The position numbers and the translations under genes were made by a program. A DNA stretch of 64,000 bases. Origin: a virus. The notes beneath the pieces are model-generated. The model had not been told where the DNA came from. It worked only from the letters and a program-made list of their open reading frames with translations, and ran no database searches. Each line of letters opens with the position of its first letter. The stretch's first letter is position 1. Where the stretch lies: the IMG/VR virus record IMGVR_UViG_3300047319_000410, positions 1 to 64,000 of that record. One strand, written 5' to 3'. Positions 7,064 through 16,441 of the stretch are shown in pieces.

Positions 7064-7989
7064 AGTCTTAATGAAGGTGATCTATAATTATCTCTGAACC
7101 ATTCAATAGATTGCCACAAAGCTACATCTAAATCAGTAAATTCAAAGTTAGGAAATACTGAATTAAATACTGTCTTATTAGTAGGTCTTCTTAACTGACC
7201 ATTAGGCTTAGTAATATCCCACTCAATATTATTATACTTATAGATCTTAGCAATCTTATTAACTATAGATCTAATAGTATATTCTTGTTTACCAGATACT
7301 ATCATTAGTTCTGGGAGCACCTTGGAATCTAATAAATCAATAGCTATTTTAGCTACGTCCTTAGCATATAAGAATTCTCTGTATGATGATCCGTCTCCCC
7401 ATATAACAACAGGCTCATCATAAGTCTTAGCATTATAAAACTTATGAATTAGTGAGGGTATTACGTGTCCATCCTTTAGATTATAATTATCTGATTCACC
7501 AAACATATTACCTGGAATAAGGCAGCATCCTTTAAGTCCATGTTGTTTATTATAGGCTCTTAATTGTACGTCTACCATTCTCTTAGCATATGCATAAGAT
7601 TCGTGTGCTTTATGAGGAGGACCGTTGTGGAGGTTATCCTCAGATAATTCTTCTAGTCCATCTGGGAATGCACAAACAGAAGTAAACGCTACAATTCTTT
7701 TTATATTATTTAAACTTGCATAATGAATAACATTAGAATTAATTAAAATATTATCATAAAACTGTTGGGCGGGTGTATCAATATTACGTTGAATTCCTCC
7801 CACCCTTCCAGCCGTATGAATAACATAATGAGGCATATATTCTTGAAATAGTTCAGATACATTTCTAGGATTTCTTAAATCACGACTAATTCTATCTGAA
7901 AATATAAATTGGTATTGAGGATAATTTCCACTAATATTCTCAATAGCAGTTCCCACTAATCCTCTTGAAGTTACTAATACTCTATCCAT
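7060..7989 (-). CDS. GDP-L-fucose/GDP-L-colitose synthase-like epimerase-reductase
   Basis: A 309-residue short-chain dehydrogenase of the Fcl/ColC type. It has a Rossmann start with SRGLVGTAI, the Ser104-x-Cys106 pair (catalytic Ser and epimerase Cys of Fcl), Tyr132-x3-Lys136, GHVIPSLIHKF with the conserved His, and REFLYAKDVA. Fcl epimerises C3 and C5 and reduces C4 to make GDP-L-fucose; the related ColC epimerises C5 and reduces C4 to make GDP-L-colitose. The neighbouring dehydratase favours colitose. A longer frame starts with TTG six bases earlier, but ATG at 7989 is preferred. Confidence 0.88.
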   Translation of the reverse strand: MDRVLVTSRGLVGTAIENISGNYPQYQFIFSDRISRDLRNPRNVSELFQEYMPHYVIHTAGRVGGIQRNIDTPAQQFYDNILINSNVIHYASLNNIKRIVAFTSVCAFPDGLEELSEDNLHNGPPHKAHESYAYAKRMVDVQLRAYNKQHGLKGCCLIPGNMFGESDNYNLKDGHVIPSLIHKFYNAKTYDEPVVIWGDGSSYREFLYAKDVAKIAIDLLDSKVLPELMIVSGKQEYTIRSIVNKIAKIYKYNNIEWDITKPNGQLRRPTNKTVFNSVFPNFEFTDLDVALWQSIEWFRDNYRSPSLRL

Positions 7990-8755
7990 TACCAAATCTC
8001 CTAGCCCATCTTTCAGGGGATCCTAACCAATTATAATAAGAAATTTGAATCTGTCGTCCTGGTTGATTCCAAATTGATTGAAATAATCCTAAATCATTTC
8101 CATGATATGCTTGTTGTACAGGAATATTATCTCCTACACCAGGATTCCAATCACACTTCAATACCTCAGCAGGAGATAATTGAAATGTACCACCAGCTTC
8201 TTGAAATCTAAATGCTAAATCATGGGTACACATATTAATATGTTCAAACCTACAATCTAATCCGCCTAACCATCTAAACATATCAGTATAATACATCCCA
8301 GCAGGAGCACACATATAACTGTCTTTAATTCCTGGTAACTGTTGATCTCTATGAGTTCTAGCTTTCCAATAATTATCATCAGGCATTTGACCAGACAATC
8401 CTGGACCTTCCGAGTATCTTAAAATTATCCCTTTTAATGGATTGTTCTCTGGAGTTAATAAATCTAATGAATCCTTTAGAGAGTTTTCTAATAAGTATCC
8501 ATCATCAGCAGCCCACATCATGTAAGTTCCTTGTGCTAATAAGGATGCTATTTGAGTAGCTCTAGCAGGAGCACCAAAGTCTCTAATAAACTTAAAGTTA
8601 GATTCCTTAGTGAATGATTCTCCTGATGGTGGGTAAGGACCACAAATAATCATTTCCCAACTATAACCAATACCTATAGAGGATTTTACGGAATTATATA
8701 ATCTATCCCAATTTTGATATCTAATACCAGGGACTAAAATTGATAAATCATACAT
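7982..8755 (-). CDS. GT-A-like glycosyltransferase, paralogue A
   Basis: A 257-residue GT-A-type protein starting MYDLSILVPGIR, with DFGAPARATQ and the acidic motif AADDGY (about residues 83-88). Two more copies of this family follow within 3 kb upstream, at 9305-10117 and 10114-10872. All share W-x-x-Y near residue 20, a GPY/SPF segment, D-[FY]-G-x-P-x-R, DDG, a late HD-L-x-x-R and a final ERR-F. Each copy probably adds a different sugar or recognises a different acceptor. Overlaps neighbours by 8 and 1 bases. Confidence 0.75.
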   Translation of the reverse strand: MYDLSILVPGIRYQNWDRLYNSVKSSIGIGYSWEMIICGPYPPSGESFTKESNFKFIRDFGAPARATQIASLLAQGTYMMWAADDGYLLENSLKDSLDLLTPENNPLKGIILRYSEGPGLSGQMPDDNYWKARTHRDQQLPGIKDSYMCAPAGMYYTDMFRWLGGLDCRFEHINMCTHDLAFRFQEAGGTFQLSPAEVLKCDWNPGVGDNIPVQQAYHGNDLGLFQSIWNQPGRQIQISYYNWLGSPERWARRFGNG

Positions 8756-9312
8756 TATTTTATTGCCTCCAAATTTAAACTCATTAATTGTCCATTTACT
8801 TTATCCATGTGTGGGAGATAAGCTTGTGAATAATCATCTATACTACCGTGTTCAATATTTCTCCAATTCCATAAAGTAAGTTGATTAAATCCTGCATCAT
8901 TAAGCATATTACCTAATTTTTGATAATCAAATGCTTGAAAATGATAATCATAATCATTCTTATGACCGCCAAAAGTTAAACCAGATAATATATCAATATT
9001 ACTATTATTTTCCATAGGAAAAACATTAATGATATAATATTCGGCAATTGCTTTAAAATCTGGCACCGATAATCTTAATACTCCACCCTTTTTTAATACT
9101 CTCCAACATTTATTAAGAATAATTTGTGATTCAATTTTCTTATAATGCTCTAATACGTGACACATATAGATAACATCTACACTACCACTTTCACAAGCAG
9201 CAAGATAGTTTTCTATACTACTAATAACATCAGCCTTACTTTCAGGTCTAATATCAACATTAATATAACCAGGAATATATCTTGATCCAGATCCAAGATG
9301 TAATTTAACCAC
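8755..9312 (-). CDS. SAM-dependent methyltransferase-like protein
   Basis: A 185-residue Rossmann methyltransferase-like protein. HLGSGSRYIPGYINVDI gives motif I and the acidic loop, DVIYMCHVLEHY follows as motif IV, and WRVLKKGGVLRLSVPDF is the post-motif segment. This is the class found in polysaccharide clusters, where it methylates sugars or acts beside glycosyltransferases. It lies between two of the three GT paralogues, which suggests it acts on the same glycan. Confidence 0.85.
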   Translation of the reverse strand: MVKLHLGSGSRYIPGYINVDIRPESKADVISSIENYLAACESGSVDVIYMCHVLEHYKKIESQIILNKCWRVLKKGGVLRLSVPDFKAIAEYYIINVFPMENNSNIDILSGLTFGGHKNDYDYHFQAFDYQKLGNMLNDAGFNQLTLWNWRNIEHGSIDDYSQAYLPHMDKVNGQLMSLNLEAIK

Positions 9313-10117
9313 TTATCAACTCCTTGTATTCTTTAGGTATTTTCTTACCAAATCTACGTTCCCACAATGGGGAAGCATATCTCCAATTACTAAAGTCTAA
9401 ATGAATTCTCTTATATGCAGCATCTTTATTATTATACATTAACTTGAATATGGGATCGTCATGAATTAATTGAGCATCATGTACAGGTCCATGATCTCCG
9501 GTACGATTAGGCATATGATCACAATTCATAACCTCAGTAGGAGAATCAAGTAAAGTTCCTCCATCTGCCTGTACCCTAAACATAAGATCATGAAGAGGGT
9601 GATTAAGATATTCAAACTGACAATCAAATCCTCCAAGTTCAAAGAAATAATTTCTTTTCATTATAAAATGTAATGAAGTTTTCCACTCTTCTTTAATGCC
9701 CGGAAGCTGTAAATCAGCATGAGTCCACGCCCACCAAAAATTCATTGCTAATTCACCACCACTATATCCAGCGGACTCTCTATATCTTAAATTCATCACA
9801 TCTTTATCGTCACAATACTCTTTAAGAAGTCTTAAAGCATTTTCAATAGAATTATAATAAAATACTCCATCATCCACACAATGTAAAAGATATTCTCCTT
9901 CACAAGCCAATGCTGCTAATTGTGCGGCCCTAGTTGGACAACCATAATCTTTTACTAATTTAATATTAGATGTTCCACTTAGTTCAGGAGGTAGATCAAA
10001 TGGACTACAAAATACTACTTCATAAGTATACTCACCTATTGCAGGCTTAATAGAATCATAAAATTGCTTCCAATTATGAGTTCTTATTGCGGGCAAGAAT
10101 ATTGATACATTAATCAT
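9305..10117 (-). CDS. GT-A-like glycosyltransferase, paralogue B
   Basis: The middle copy of the three paralogues, 270 residues. It begins MINVSIFLPAIRTHNW and contains KDYGCPTRAAQ, HCVDDGVF, HDLMFRVQADGG, CDHMPNRTGDHGP and a C-terminal WERRFGKK. The ATG at 10117 is chosen because it overlaps the upstream stop as ATGA and matches the paralogues' starts; the open frame also has an ATG seven codons earlier. The NRTGDHGPVHDAQ block is shared with paralogue C but changed in A. Confidence 0.75.
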   Translation of the reverse strand: MINVSIFLPAIRTHNWKQFYDSIKPAIGEYTYEVVFCSPFDLPPELSGTSNIKLVKDYGCPTRAAQLAALACEGEYLLHCVDDGVFYYNSIENALRLLKEYCDDKDVMNLRYRESAGYSGGELAMNFWWAWTHADLQLPGIKEEWKTSLHFIMKRNYFFELGGFDCQFEYLNHPLHDLMFRVQADGGTLLDSPTEVMNCDHMPNRTGDHGPVHDAQLIHDDPIFKLMYNNKDAAYKRIHLDFSNWRYASPLWERRFGKKIPKEYKELISG

Positions 10118-10872
10118 ACTGAAAACCTTCTCTCCCAAATACTAGGACTTCTTCTCCAGGTATTAATATCAATAACTGCGGGTCTTCCCGTAATGGAATA
10201 CAGTTTTCTAAAATTGGGTTCATCATTCTCTGCTTGTGCATCATGCATAGGGCCGTGATCTCCAGTTCTATCAGGCATATGAGTACATCTATACATAACT
10301 TTATCAAACATTTCAATCTTAAATCCAGCAATTACAAATCTAACTGCTAAATCACTATGAGCCATTGCCATGCCTTCAAAATTAATACAGTCCCAACCCC
10401 CAAGATCAACTATATTTTGTCTACGAATTAATCCTGTATTAACTACGTAAGAATTTAGAGGTACATTTAATCCCCTCATCATACCATTATTACCTAATAA
10501 GTAATACCCAGGATTACTCATTATATGATCAGTACCTTCTCCTTCATAATATTTGCCAGACAATATTGTTCCTTCATTTAAATCATAAAAAGCTTCTTCT
10601 AAAGCCCCCTCTAATGGAACTCCATCATCAGAAGTCCAAGTAATAAACTCTCCTTCTGATAATATTAATCCTATTTGTTGGCATCTAATAGGAGAACCAA
10701 AATCCTTTACATATTTAATATTACGCTTAGATTCTAATTCCTTAGGTAAACTATAAGGACCAACAATAACTAATTCCCAACTATTTTTGGTTAAATACTT
10801 CTCAAACTTATTATAAATATCTTCCCAGAATTGAGTTCTTATTCCAGGCATTAAAATTGATAAGTCATACAT
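10114..10872 (-). CDS. GT-A-like glycosyltransferase, paralogue C
   Basis: A 252-residue third copy, starting MYDLSILMPGIRTQFW as in paralogue A, with VKDFGSPIRCQQ, TSDDGVP, HSDLAVRFVIAGF, DRTGDHGPMHDAQAEND and a final IWERRF. Similarity to A at the N-terminus and to B in the GDHGP block points to tandem duplication followed by divergence. It overlaps both neighbours by 4 and 1 bases. Sugar and acceptor are unknown. Confidence 0.75.
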   Translation of the reverse strand: MYDLSILMPGIRTQFWEDIYNKFEKYLTKNSWELVIVGPYSLPKELESKRNIKYVKDFGSPIRCQQIGLILSEGEFITWTSDDGVPLEGALEEAFYDLNEGTILSGKYYEGEGTDHIMSNPGYYLLGNNGMMRGLNVPLNSYVVNTGLIRRQNIVDLGGWDCINFEGMAMAHSDLAVRFVIAGFKIEMFDKVMYRCTHMPDRTGDHGPMHDAQAENDEPNFRKLYSITGRPAVIDINTWRRSPSIWERRFSV

Positions 10873-11786
10873 TATAATTGATCCCTTATTATTTGAGTTA
10901 CTTTATTCACTATCTTATCTGTATCTGGGCAAAGATTATCCTTAGAGGCTACAAATCCCGCCGCTCTTTCGTCCAACCCTAATACTCCAATAGGCACTTT
11001 AGTTTTGGTCATTAAATCATATGCAATAGTCTTCATGCATCCATTAATAAAATCATCATCTATTATTAAACCTCCATACTTAGAGGCATTTAACATTTCA
11101 ATGTATTCATCTTTTACTGCAAATGGCTTTAACCAAACAAGATTAACTAAATTAACCCAAAGACCATATTCTTCTCTAAGTACTTTTACTGCTTCTAAGG
11201 CATAAAGTCTAGTAGCGGAAATACAAAATAAAGTTATATCTGCATATTCGTAACGAATATCTTTAATTTCATAATCTATATTAAATGATTTTCTATGCTC
11301 ACTTACATATAAAGGTTCATCATGTCTCATAAACCAATCCCATACTTCTCTATATTCATTAGGTGTAAATGGAGCGCATACAAACATACCAGGCATTCTA
11401 GTAAATATACTATGATGACAGGATCCCGCTACTGGGCCTATTCCGCCTTCCATAGCTATTGATCTAACAAATATAGGACACGGAATCCCCCACATATCTT
11501 TAGACTTAGCTGCGTAATTAATTATAGATGCACAGTTATACCATTGAAATCCTTGATATCTAACAATGTAAATTGGTCTTCTTCCTGCTAATGCTGCTCC
11601 TACTGCTATTCCACCTCCAGCTACGTCAGCCATAGATAATTCAACTAGATTTGGATGATCTTTAACCTCAGGAACCGTTCCTCCCACCCAACCTACCGCA
11701 GTAAGACACTGACCTAAAACTAAACCCCTATCATTAATATGGGTTAAAGTTATATCTTTAATTACTTCTGCAACTGTTTGTCCCAT
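10872..11786 (-). CDS. TPP-dependent E1 beta-like subunit (pair 1)
   Basis: A 304-residue protein resembling the beta subunit of 2-oxoacid dehydrogenase E1 or the C-terminal half of transketolase. GGGIAVGAALAGRRPIYIVRYQGF is the pyrimidine-binding region in two parts, and the end carries a transketolase C-terminal domain. With the alpha partner directly upstream it would form a thiamine-diphosphate site for decarboxylation or carboligation. The residue aligning with the catalytic glutamate appears to be aspartate (MADVAGG). No E2 or E3 gene is present, so a standard dehydrogenase complex is unlikely. Confidence 0.8.
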   Translation of the reverse strand: MGQTVAEVIKDITLTHINDRGLVLGQCLTAVGWVGGTVPEVKDHPNLVELSMADVAGGGIAVGAALAGRRPIYIVRYQGFQWYNCASIINYAAKSKDMWGIPCPIFVRSIAMEGGIGPVAGSCHHSIFTRMPGMFVCAPFTPNEYREVWDWFMRHDEPLYVSEHRKSFNIDYEIKDIRYEYADITLFCISATRLYALEAVKVLREEYGLWVNLVNLVWLKPFAVKDEYIEMLNASKYGGLIIDDDFINGCMKTIAYDLMTKTKVPIGVLGLDERAAGFVASKDNLCPDTDKIVNKVTQIIRDQL

Positions 11787-12592
11787 ATAGGAATTATACT
11801 TTCTCTGGCATCTTCCATTATAAACTCACGTCCTGTTAATTGTATTTGTAATCTATCTACTTGTGGACCATCATTACCAAACCCTGCGTGCCAAAGCATT
11901 CTAGTAGTTAGAACATTGATTAACCCAGGAAGTTTAATCTTTTCCATAGTTTCTCCAAGAACTGCTGGAAGATCGGATACCTCATATGCATTTAGTCCAA
12001 AAGATCTGCCTACAGAAGCAATATCCCAGTCTCTTCTAACTTTCTTTTCAGTTAAAATTGATAGATTATTATCTTCTATTACAAATAGAATAGGTAGCTT
12101 CTTGTGGGCTGCATATCCCATAGCTCCCAATACATAATCTTCCTCGCAAGAAGCATCCCCCATAAAAGTTATTGTTATGTTTTTTGTACCTAAACAATGT
12201 CCTACTGCTAATGGAACTTGATCCCCCATTAGTCCACTATGCCCAAACATATTAATATCTGGAGAATGAATAGAAGCTGATCCTCCCATTCCTTTAGCAC
12301 ATCCAGTTTCTTTCCCTAATAGTTCGTCTATTAAAGATTCAATATCCCCCCCAAAACAAAGATAAGTAGAATGTGCCCTATGTTGAGCAAAAATAGCAGG
12401 TTTAAATATATAATCAGATATAGTAGCAGCTATAAACTCTTGCCCTACAGATAGATAGGTTGGAATTTTAATAAGTTTATTCCTTAGGCATTCAGCTACT
12501 TTTTCTTCAAATACTCTACAGCAAGCAGCCTTAAATAAGATTCTTTCTTCTCTATTTAATATGGTGCTAGCTAATGTAATTAAATTAGTCAT
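11762..12592 (-). CDS. TPP-dependent E1 alpha-like subunit (pair 1)
   Basis: A 276-residue E1 alpha-type protein. It has the thiamine-diphosphate motif Gly145-Asp146 through Asn175-Asn176 (GDASCEE ... EDNN, 28 residues between GD and NN), and CAKGMGGSAS corresponding to the substrate-site loop of E1 alpha. It is shorter than usual pyruvate-dehydrogenase alpha subunits (about 330-360). It overlaps the beta gene by 25 bases. In surface-sugar clusters such pairs make branched or acyl-linked building blocks; the actual substrate cannot be read. Confidence 0.85.
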   Translation of the reverse strand: MTNLITLASTILNREERILFKAACCRVFEEKVAECLRNKLIKIPTYLSVGQEFIAATISDYIFKPAIFAQHRAHSTYLCFGGDIESLIDELLGKETGCAKGMGGSASIHSPDINMFGHSGLMGDQVPLAVGHCLGTKNITITFMGDASCEEDYVLGAMGYAAHKKLPILFVIEDNNLSILTEKKVRRDWDIASVGRSFGLNAYEVSDLPAVLGETMEKIKLPGLINVLTTRMLWHAGFGNDGPQVDRLQIQLTGREFIMEDARESIIPIWDKQLQK

Positions 12593-13227
12593 ACTGTAGG
12601 TTCTACTACCATTAATTCTAATGGCTCATCATAATTAAATTCTTTAGCTAACAAGTTCCATGTCTTACCAGAAAGAACATCTCCACAAGATGCTACGAAC
12701 ACATTATCAATATTTTTTAAACCACCTTTAATAACCACTATAGATGCATAATCTTTAATTTTAATAGTAGAATCTCTAATTATACTTATCTTATGATTTT
12801 CAAAAAATCTAGTATTATCATTACTTATTAATAAGTGGCTATCATCTCGTGTTATATAATCAGTTTCATAAGTTGATTTACGACGACCATACTTATCTCT
12901 TAATCTTACTAAGTCAACTTTATTGTTAGGGCATTCAACCTCAAACAATCCTATACCATTATCAGATAATGCCTTAGTAGAGTGAAAGACCCCTTCCCTA
13001 ATAGTAATCTTAGCAGGAACAGTAAGAAATCTAGATTCATTGAGGAATGATAGTTCAGCAACTCCTCGTAATAAAATTAATCCTGTTTTTTTATTAGGGT
13101 GACAATGCATGGATGTAGATTCTTCATGATTAATATGAAGATACCAAATACCCATATTATCATCTGAGTATACTAAATACTCAAATCCCCAAGGCTTTTT
13201 AACTACGACTTTTGAGAAATCTTCCAT
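12589..13227 (-). CDS. Cupin-type sugar isomerase-like protein
   Basis: A 212-residue protein whose first half starts KPWGFEYLVY and continues with HINHEESTSMHCHP and LLRGVAELSF, the fold and histidine pattern of type II phosphomannose-isomerase-like cupins. The second half looks like another, more divergent cupin. It may interconvert mannose or fructose phosphate to feed GDP-mannose supply, or be an epimerase for another sugar. It overlaps the PfpI-like gene by 29 bases. Confidence 0.7.
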   Translation of the reverse strand: MEDFSKVVVKKPWGFEYLVYSDDNMGIWYLHINHEESTSMHCHPNKKTGLILLRGVAELSFLNESRFLTVPAKITIREGVFHSTKALSDNGIGLFEVECPNNKVDLVRLRDKYGRRKSTYETDYITRDDSHLLISNDNTRFFENHKISIIRDSTIKIKDYASIVVIKGGLKNIDNVFVASCGDVLSGKTWNLLAKEFNYDEPLELMVVEPTV

Positions 13228-13735
13228 ATTGATCTATTACTGCTTTCATCCAAGGTCCCATATGCTTGTAATGAGGAGAAGAAACTATATTACCAGAAAT
13301 AACATAGGGCTCATCTACATATAATGCTCCTGCATTATTTATATCATCCTTAATACTATAATATCCAGAAATTCTATGCCCCCGCACTAGTTTAGCAGAA
13401 ATCATTAATTGAGCACCATGACAAGTACTACCTATAACTTTTCCAGTATCATAGTAATTTCTAATAAAAGTAAGTGCTGTTTTCTCTTGCCTAAGTTTTT
13501 CTAGTGCTTTAACCCCTCCAGGAAGAATTAATAAATCAAAGACATTAGTATCAGAACTTGATAAAGTTCCAACAGATAAATTTGCTTCAAACTTACTTCC
13601 TAAAATTCCAGTTATAGTACCTTCTCTTTCAGCAGCTATAGTAACTTTAAATTCTTCTTCTAATAGTCTATAATAAGGATAAATAACCTCTTGATCCTGA
13701 AACCCATTCCACGTTAATATTAATACATTTTTCAT
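13199..13735 (-). CDS. DJ-1/PfpI-family protein
   Basis: A 178-residue protein with the DJ-1/PfpI flavodoxin-like fold. VLILTWNGFQDQEV carries the conserved Glu16, and GSTCHGAQLM holds the nucleophilic-elbow Cys105 followed by His106. Members act as glyoxalases or deglycases, amidases, chaperones or peptidases. In a sugar cassette a role in removing reactive dicarbonyls or processing a sugar side chain is conceivable, but nothing decides it. Confidence 0.85.
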   Translation of the reverse strand: MKNVLILTWNGFQDQEVIYPYYRLLEEEFKVTIAAEREGTITGILGSKFEANLSVGTLSSSDTNVFDLLILPGGVKALEKLRQEKTALTFIRNYYDTGKVIGSTCHGAQLMISAKLVRGHRISGYYSIKDDINNAGALYVDEPYVISGNIVSSPHYKHMGPWMKAVIDQYGRFLKSRS

Positions 13736-14667
13736 AATTGTACTCTACTTAAAATTGTTTGCCAAAATATCTTATTATTATACTTTTCTTTGAAAGTCTT
13801 ATATCCCCTTTGAGCTACTTGAGCACCAAAATGAGGAGATTCTATATGTGCTTCTATTAATTCTAGTAAATCTTTAGGGCTATTAAATTCAATATAGTCC
13901 CAAGCAGGCATAAATAGTTTTTCAGTAGCTTCGTTTTTCTTTTCTAACAGTAAATTACCGCTAGCTAATATTTCAAATACTCTACCCTTACATTGATCTT
14001 TACCTGTGGGAGACTCACAGAAATTAATTCCTATTCTTGATCTTCTGATATAGTTAGCATATTCTTTAGGACTTAATTTCTGCTCTCTTTGTCCACCGGT
14101 AACTAATAGATCTTTAAAATGTTCCTGCACATAATTAAGATATTTACTTCTATCGCTGTATCCATTAAGACTGCCAATAAAACTAGCTACATTAACCTTT
14201 TCTTCTGGTTTATTATAGAACATTGTTTCATCTTGGGGAGTCCATAATTTTAATTGTTTTTCAGGATACTCATGATTTATTACATCATAGTCCCAAGATA
14301 TATGAAGACTAGCAATATCTCCTAAAGAATTAATTTTATTTATTGACCATCCATAGTTTATATCAGGCCATACTATTGCAATTGGAACAGAGGCACTAAT
14401 CTTCTTTAAAAGCTCATCACTTGGATTACTTGGATGAGTACCAAGATAGGATAATACTACTAACTCAGGCTTCCATCCATTTAAACATGCAATAACAGCA
14501 CTATTAAATATATTCTTCTCCATTACATCATAATGGATAACTTTATACTCTCCTAACCCTGACTGTTTAAAAGTGGCAAATAAATTATTATAGTGATTAG
14601 ATAAACCTAAAGAAGGATTAGCGTCTGGGTGGCATTCAGTTAAAAACAATACACGTCTAGAATTCAT
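13732..14667 (-). CDS. CgeB-like GT-B glycosyltransferase
   Basis: A 311-residue protein with a C-terminal half typical of CgeB/family-1-like GT-B enzymes: YIRRSRIGINFCES, CKGRVFEILASGNLLL and a final EKYNNKIFWQTIL. The stretch GRVFEILASG is the donor-nucleotide-binding site with its glutamate. The N-terminal half begins RRVLFLTECHPDANPS. It overlaps the PfpI-like and radical SAM genes by 4 and 11 bases. Donor and acceptor are unknown. Confidence 0.75.
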   Translation of the reverse strand: MNSRRVLFLTECHPDANPSLGLSNHYNNLFATFKQSGLGEYKVIHYDVMEKNIFNSAVIACLNGWKPELVVLSYLGTHPSNPSDELLKKISASVPIAIVWPDINYGWSINKINSLGDIASLHISWDYDVINHEYPEKQLKLWTPQDETMFYNKPEEKVNVASFIGSLNGYSDRSKYLNYVQEHFKDLLVTGGQREQKLSPKEYANYIRRSRIGINFCESPTGKDQCKGRVFEILASGNLLLEKKNEATEKLFMPAWDYIEFNSPKDLLELIEAHIESPHFGAQVAQRGYKTFKEKYNNKIFWQTILSRVQL

Positions 14668-16441
14668 TTATAGCTTTTTTCTTAAATTTTTGTGCTCTGC
14701 GTCCAAACCAAATAGTCTCATATCCCCATTGAATCTTATCACCACTTTCAGGAGGAAAGGAGATATGATCTAATTGATAATCCACTATTCCTTTATTAAA
14801 GCAATTAAGATAATTCAGGAATTTAATTATCTCTTGTTTGAGTATGGTTCTATCTTGTACTAGCCTTAACCAACTGGCTTCTTCCATCGGCCAGCTAATA
14901 TCCCCTATTTTAGGGTCATAATGATCCCAGCCACCACCAGCATAACCCTTAGTGGCATGTAGAACTGCTTTATCATACTCATCTTTAAATAAAGAGGGCT
15001 GAGTTTTACAATACTCTAACAAACGATCATAAAAGTCATCTATATTTAAAGCGTTTTTAAAATAGTGTGCTAATAGTTCCATTATACCAAAAGCATGAAA
15101 TACTAACATCATCCAATTATAAGTATAAACCTCTATCATGTCATCTTCTGATAAAGAAGAGGTAGATCTTACCATTCTTTCATATTCAGGTATAATGTCT
15201 TTTCTATTACTAGAATGTTGTAAGAACACTGGAGACTTAAAGGTCTTAATTCCATAAGTTCTTTTATATTCCTCATCATTCATGGGTGCATTATTAAATA
15301 CACTACAGTTCCAAGTAAGGACTGATGGTAATGGATAAATTGCAGCTAGAATCTCCCAATTCCTTTTATAGGTTGCTACTGTTTCTCCAGGTAAACCCAT
15401 AATTAACTCAGTATAAGACTGTAATCCTTCGCTATCAAACTTAGTAACTAAGTCCTTAAAACTACTGAACTTAATATTGGCCCTCTTGATAACTTTAAGT
15501 GTATTAGGATCAAAGGTTTGTACCGATAATGATATTGCTCTTAATAATTCAGCGTCAGCTAATTTCTTAGCCATTGGAATTATCTTTTCAGATGAAGTCT
15601 TAACCCAGGTCAGCCCTAATTTACTAGGAAATCCAGTAGCCTTTTTTACTTCATTTAACTTGCAAGCTAGTTTATAATCTCTTTCAGGAAAGATACCAAA
15701 GTTACCATCACATACGTCTACATAGATAATTTCATTCTTACCAAACCATTCAATCTCTTTATATAATCGTTCTTCACTAAAGTTTCTTATTTTAGTTTTA
15801 GTAGCAGAGCCCCAATCACAAAAAGTACATTGAAATGGACAGCCTCTATTAGTTTCCCAAGAGGCTATAAACTTATAATTAGTATTTTTATCTACATAGT
15901 TCCACATTTCATCACTATAAGTAGAAGGAATTTCATCAAGATTAGTCATTCTATCTTGTGGAATAAATTTTTTACTTTTAACCTCACATCCGGGCACATC
16001 TACAGGATGCCCACATATTATATAATCAATATATCCCATTAATAAATTATGAAGAACTACTTCCCCCTCTCCATGTACTATAATATCAACATAGAAATGT
16101 TCTTCAAAAAAGTTAATATGAACATCTGGGACTTCCGGTCCTCCAAATATTATTATACATTGAGGATTTATCTTTTTAACTTCCTTAGCTAATAAACAGG
16201 TAATCTCCCAATTCCAACAATAACAGGAACATAATAGTATATCTGCATCTCTGCACTTCTCTATATCAGAATAAACATTATCCCTAATAAAGAATATCTT
16301 CTGAAAGTCAAAGTTATCCTGTATCTCCTTATGTTTATTGGAATACATTATATTTGTAAGTATACTATAAGGAAGGTGAATCTGATTATCACCAAAAAAA
16401 CAACTATACTGACTACTAAAGACTTTAAATTTACTTTTCAT
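14657..16441 (-). CDS. Cobalamin-binding-type radical SAM enzyme
   Basis: A 594-residue protein. An N-terminal Rossmann domain (GGPEVPDVHINF, VHGEGEVV) resembles the cobalamin-binding domain of B12-radical SAM enzymes. The radical SAM barrel follows with Cys201-x3-Cys205-x2-Cys208 (NRGCPFQCTFCDW) binding a 4Fe-4S cluster, and ELIMGLPGET later in the barrel. The last 200 residues are family-specific. Such enzymes often methylate unactivated carbon, or rearrange sugars. A GTG start 12 bases earlier (16453) is possible; ATG is preferred. Confidence 0.85.
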   Translation of the reverse strand: MKSKFKVFSSQYSCFFGDNQIHLPYSILTNIMYSNKHKEIQDNFDFQKIFFIRDNVYSDIEKCRDADILLCSCYCWNWEITCLLAKEVKKINPQCIIIFGGPEVPDVHINFFEEHFYVDIIVHGEGEVVLHNLLMGYIDYIICGHPVDVPGCEVKSKKFIPQDRMTNLDEIPSTYSDEMWNYVDKNTNYKFIASWETNRGCPFQCTFCDWGSATKTKIRNFSEERLYKEIEWFGKNEIIYVDVCDGNFGIFPERDYKLACKLNEVKKATGFPSKLGLTWVKTSSEKIIPMAKKLADAELLRAISLSVQTFDPNTLKVIKRANIKFSSFKDLVTKFDSEGLQSYTELIMGLPGETVATYKRNWEILAAIYPLPSVLTWNCSVFNNAPMNDEEYKRTYGIKTFKSPVFLQHSSNRKDIIPEYERMVRSTSSLSEDDMIEVYTYNWMMLVFHAFGIMELLAHYFKNALNIDDFYDRLLEYCKTQPSLFKDEYDKAVLHATKGYAGGGWDHYDPKIGDISWPMEEASWLRLVQDRTILKQEIIKFLNYLNCFNKGIVDYQLDHISFPPESGDKIQWGYETIWFGRRAQKFKKKAINEF

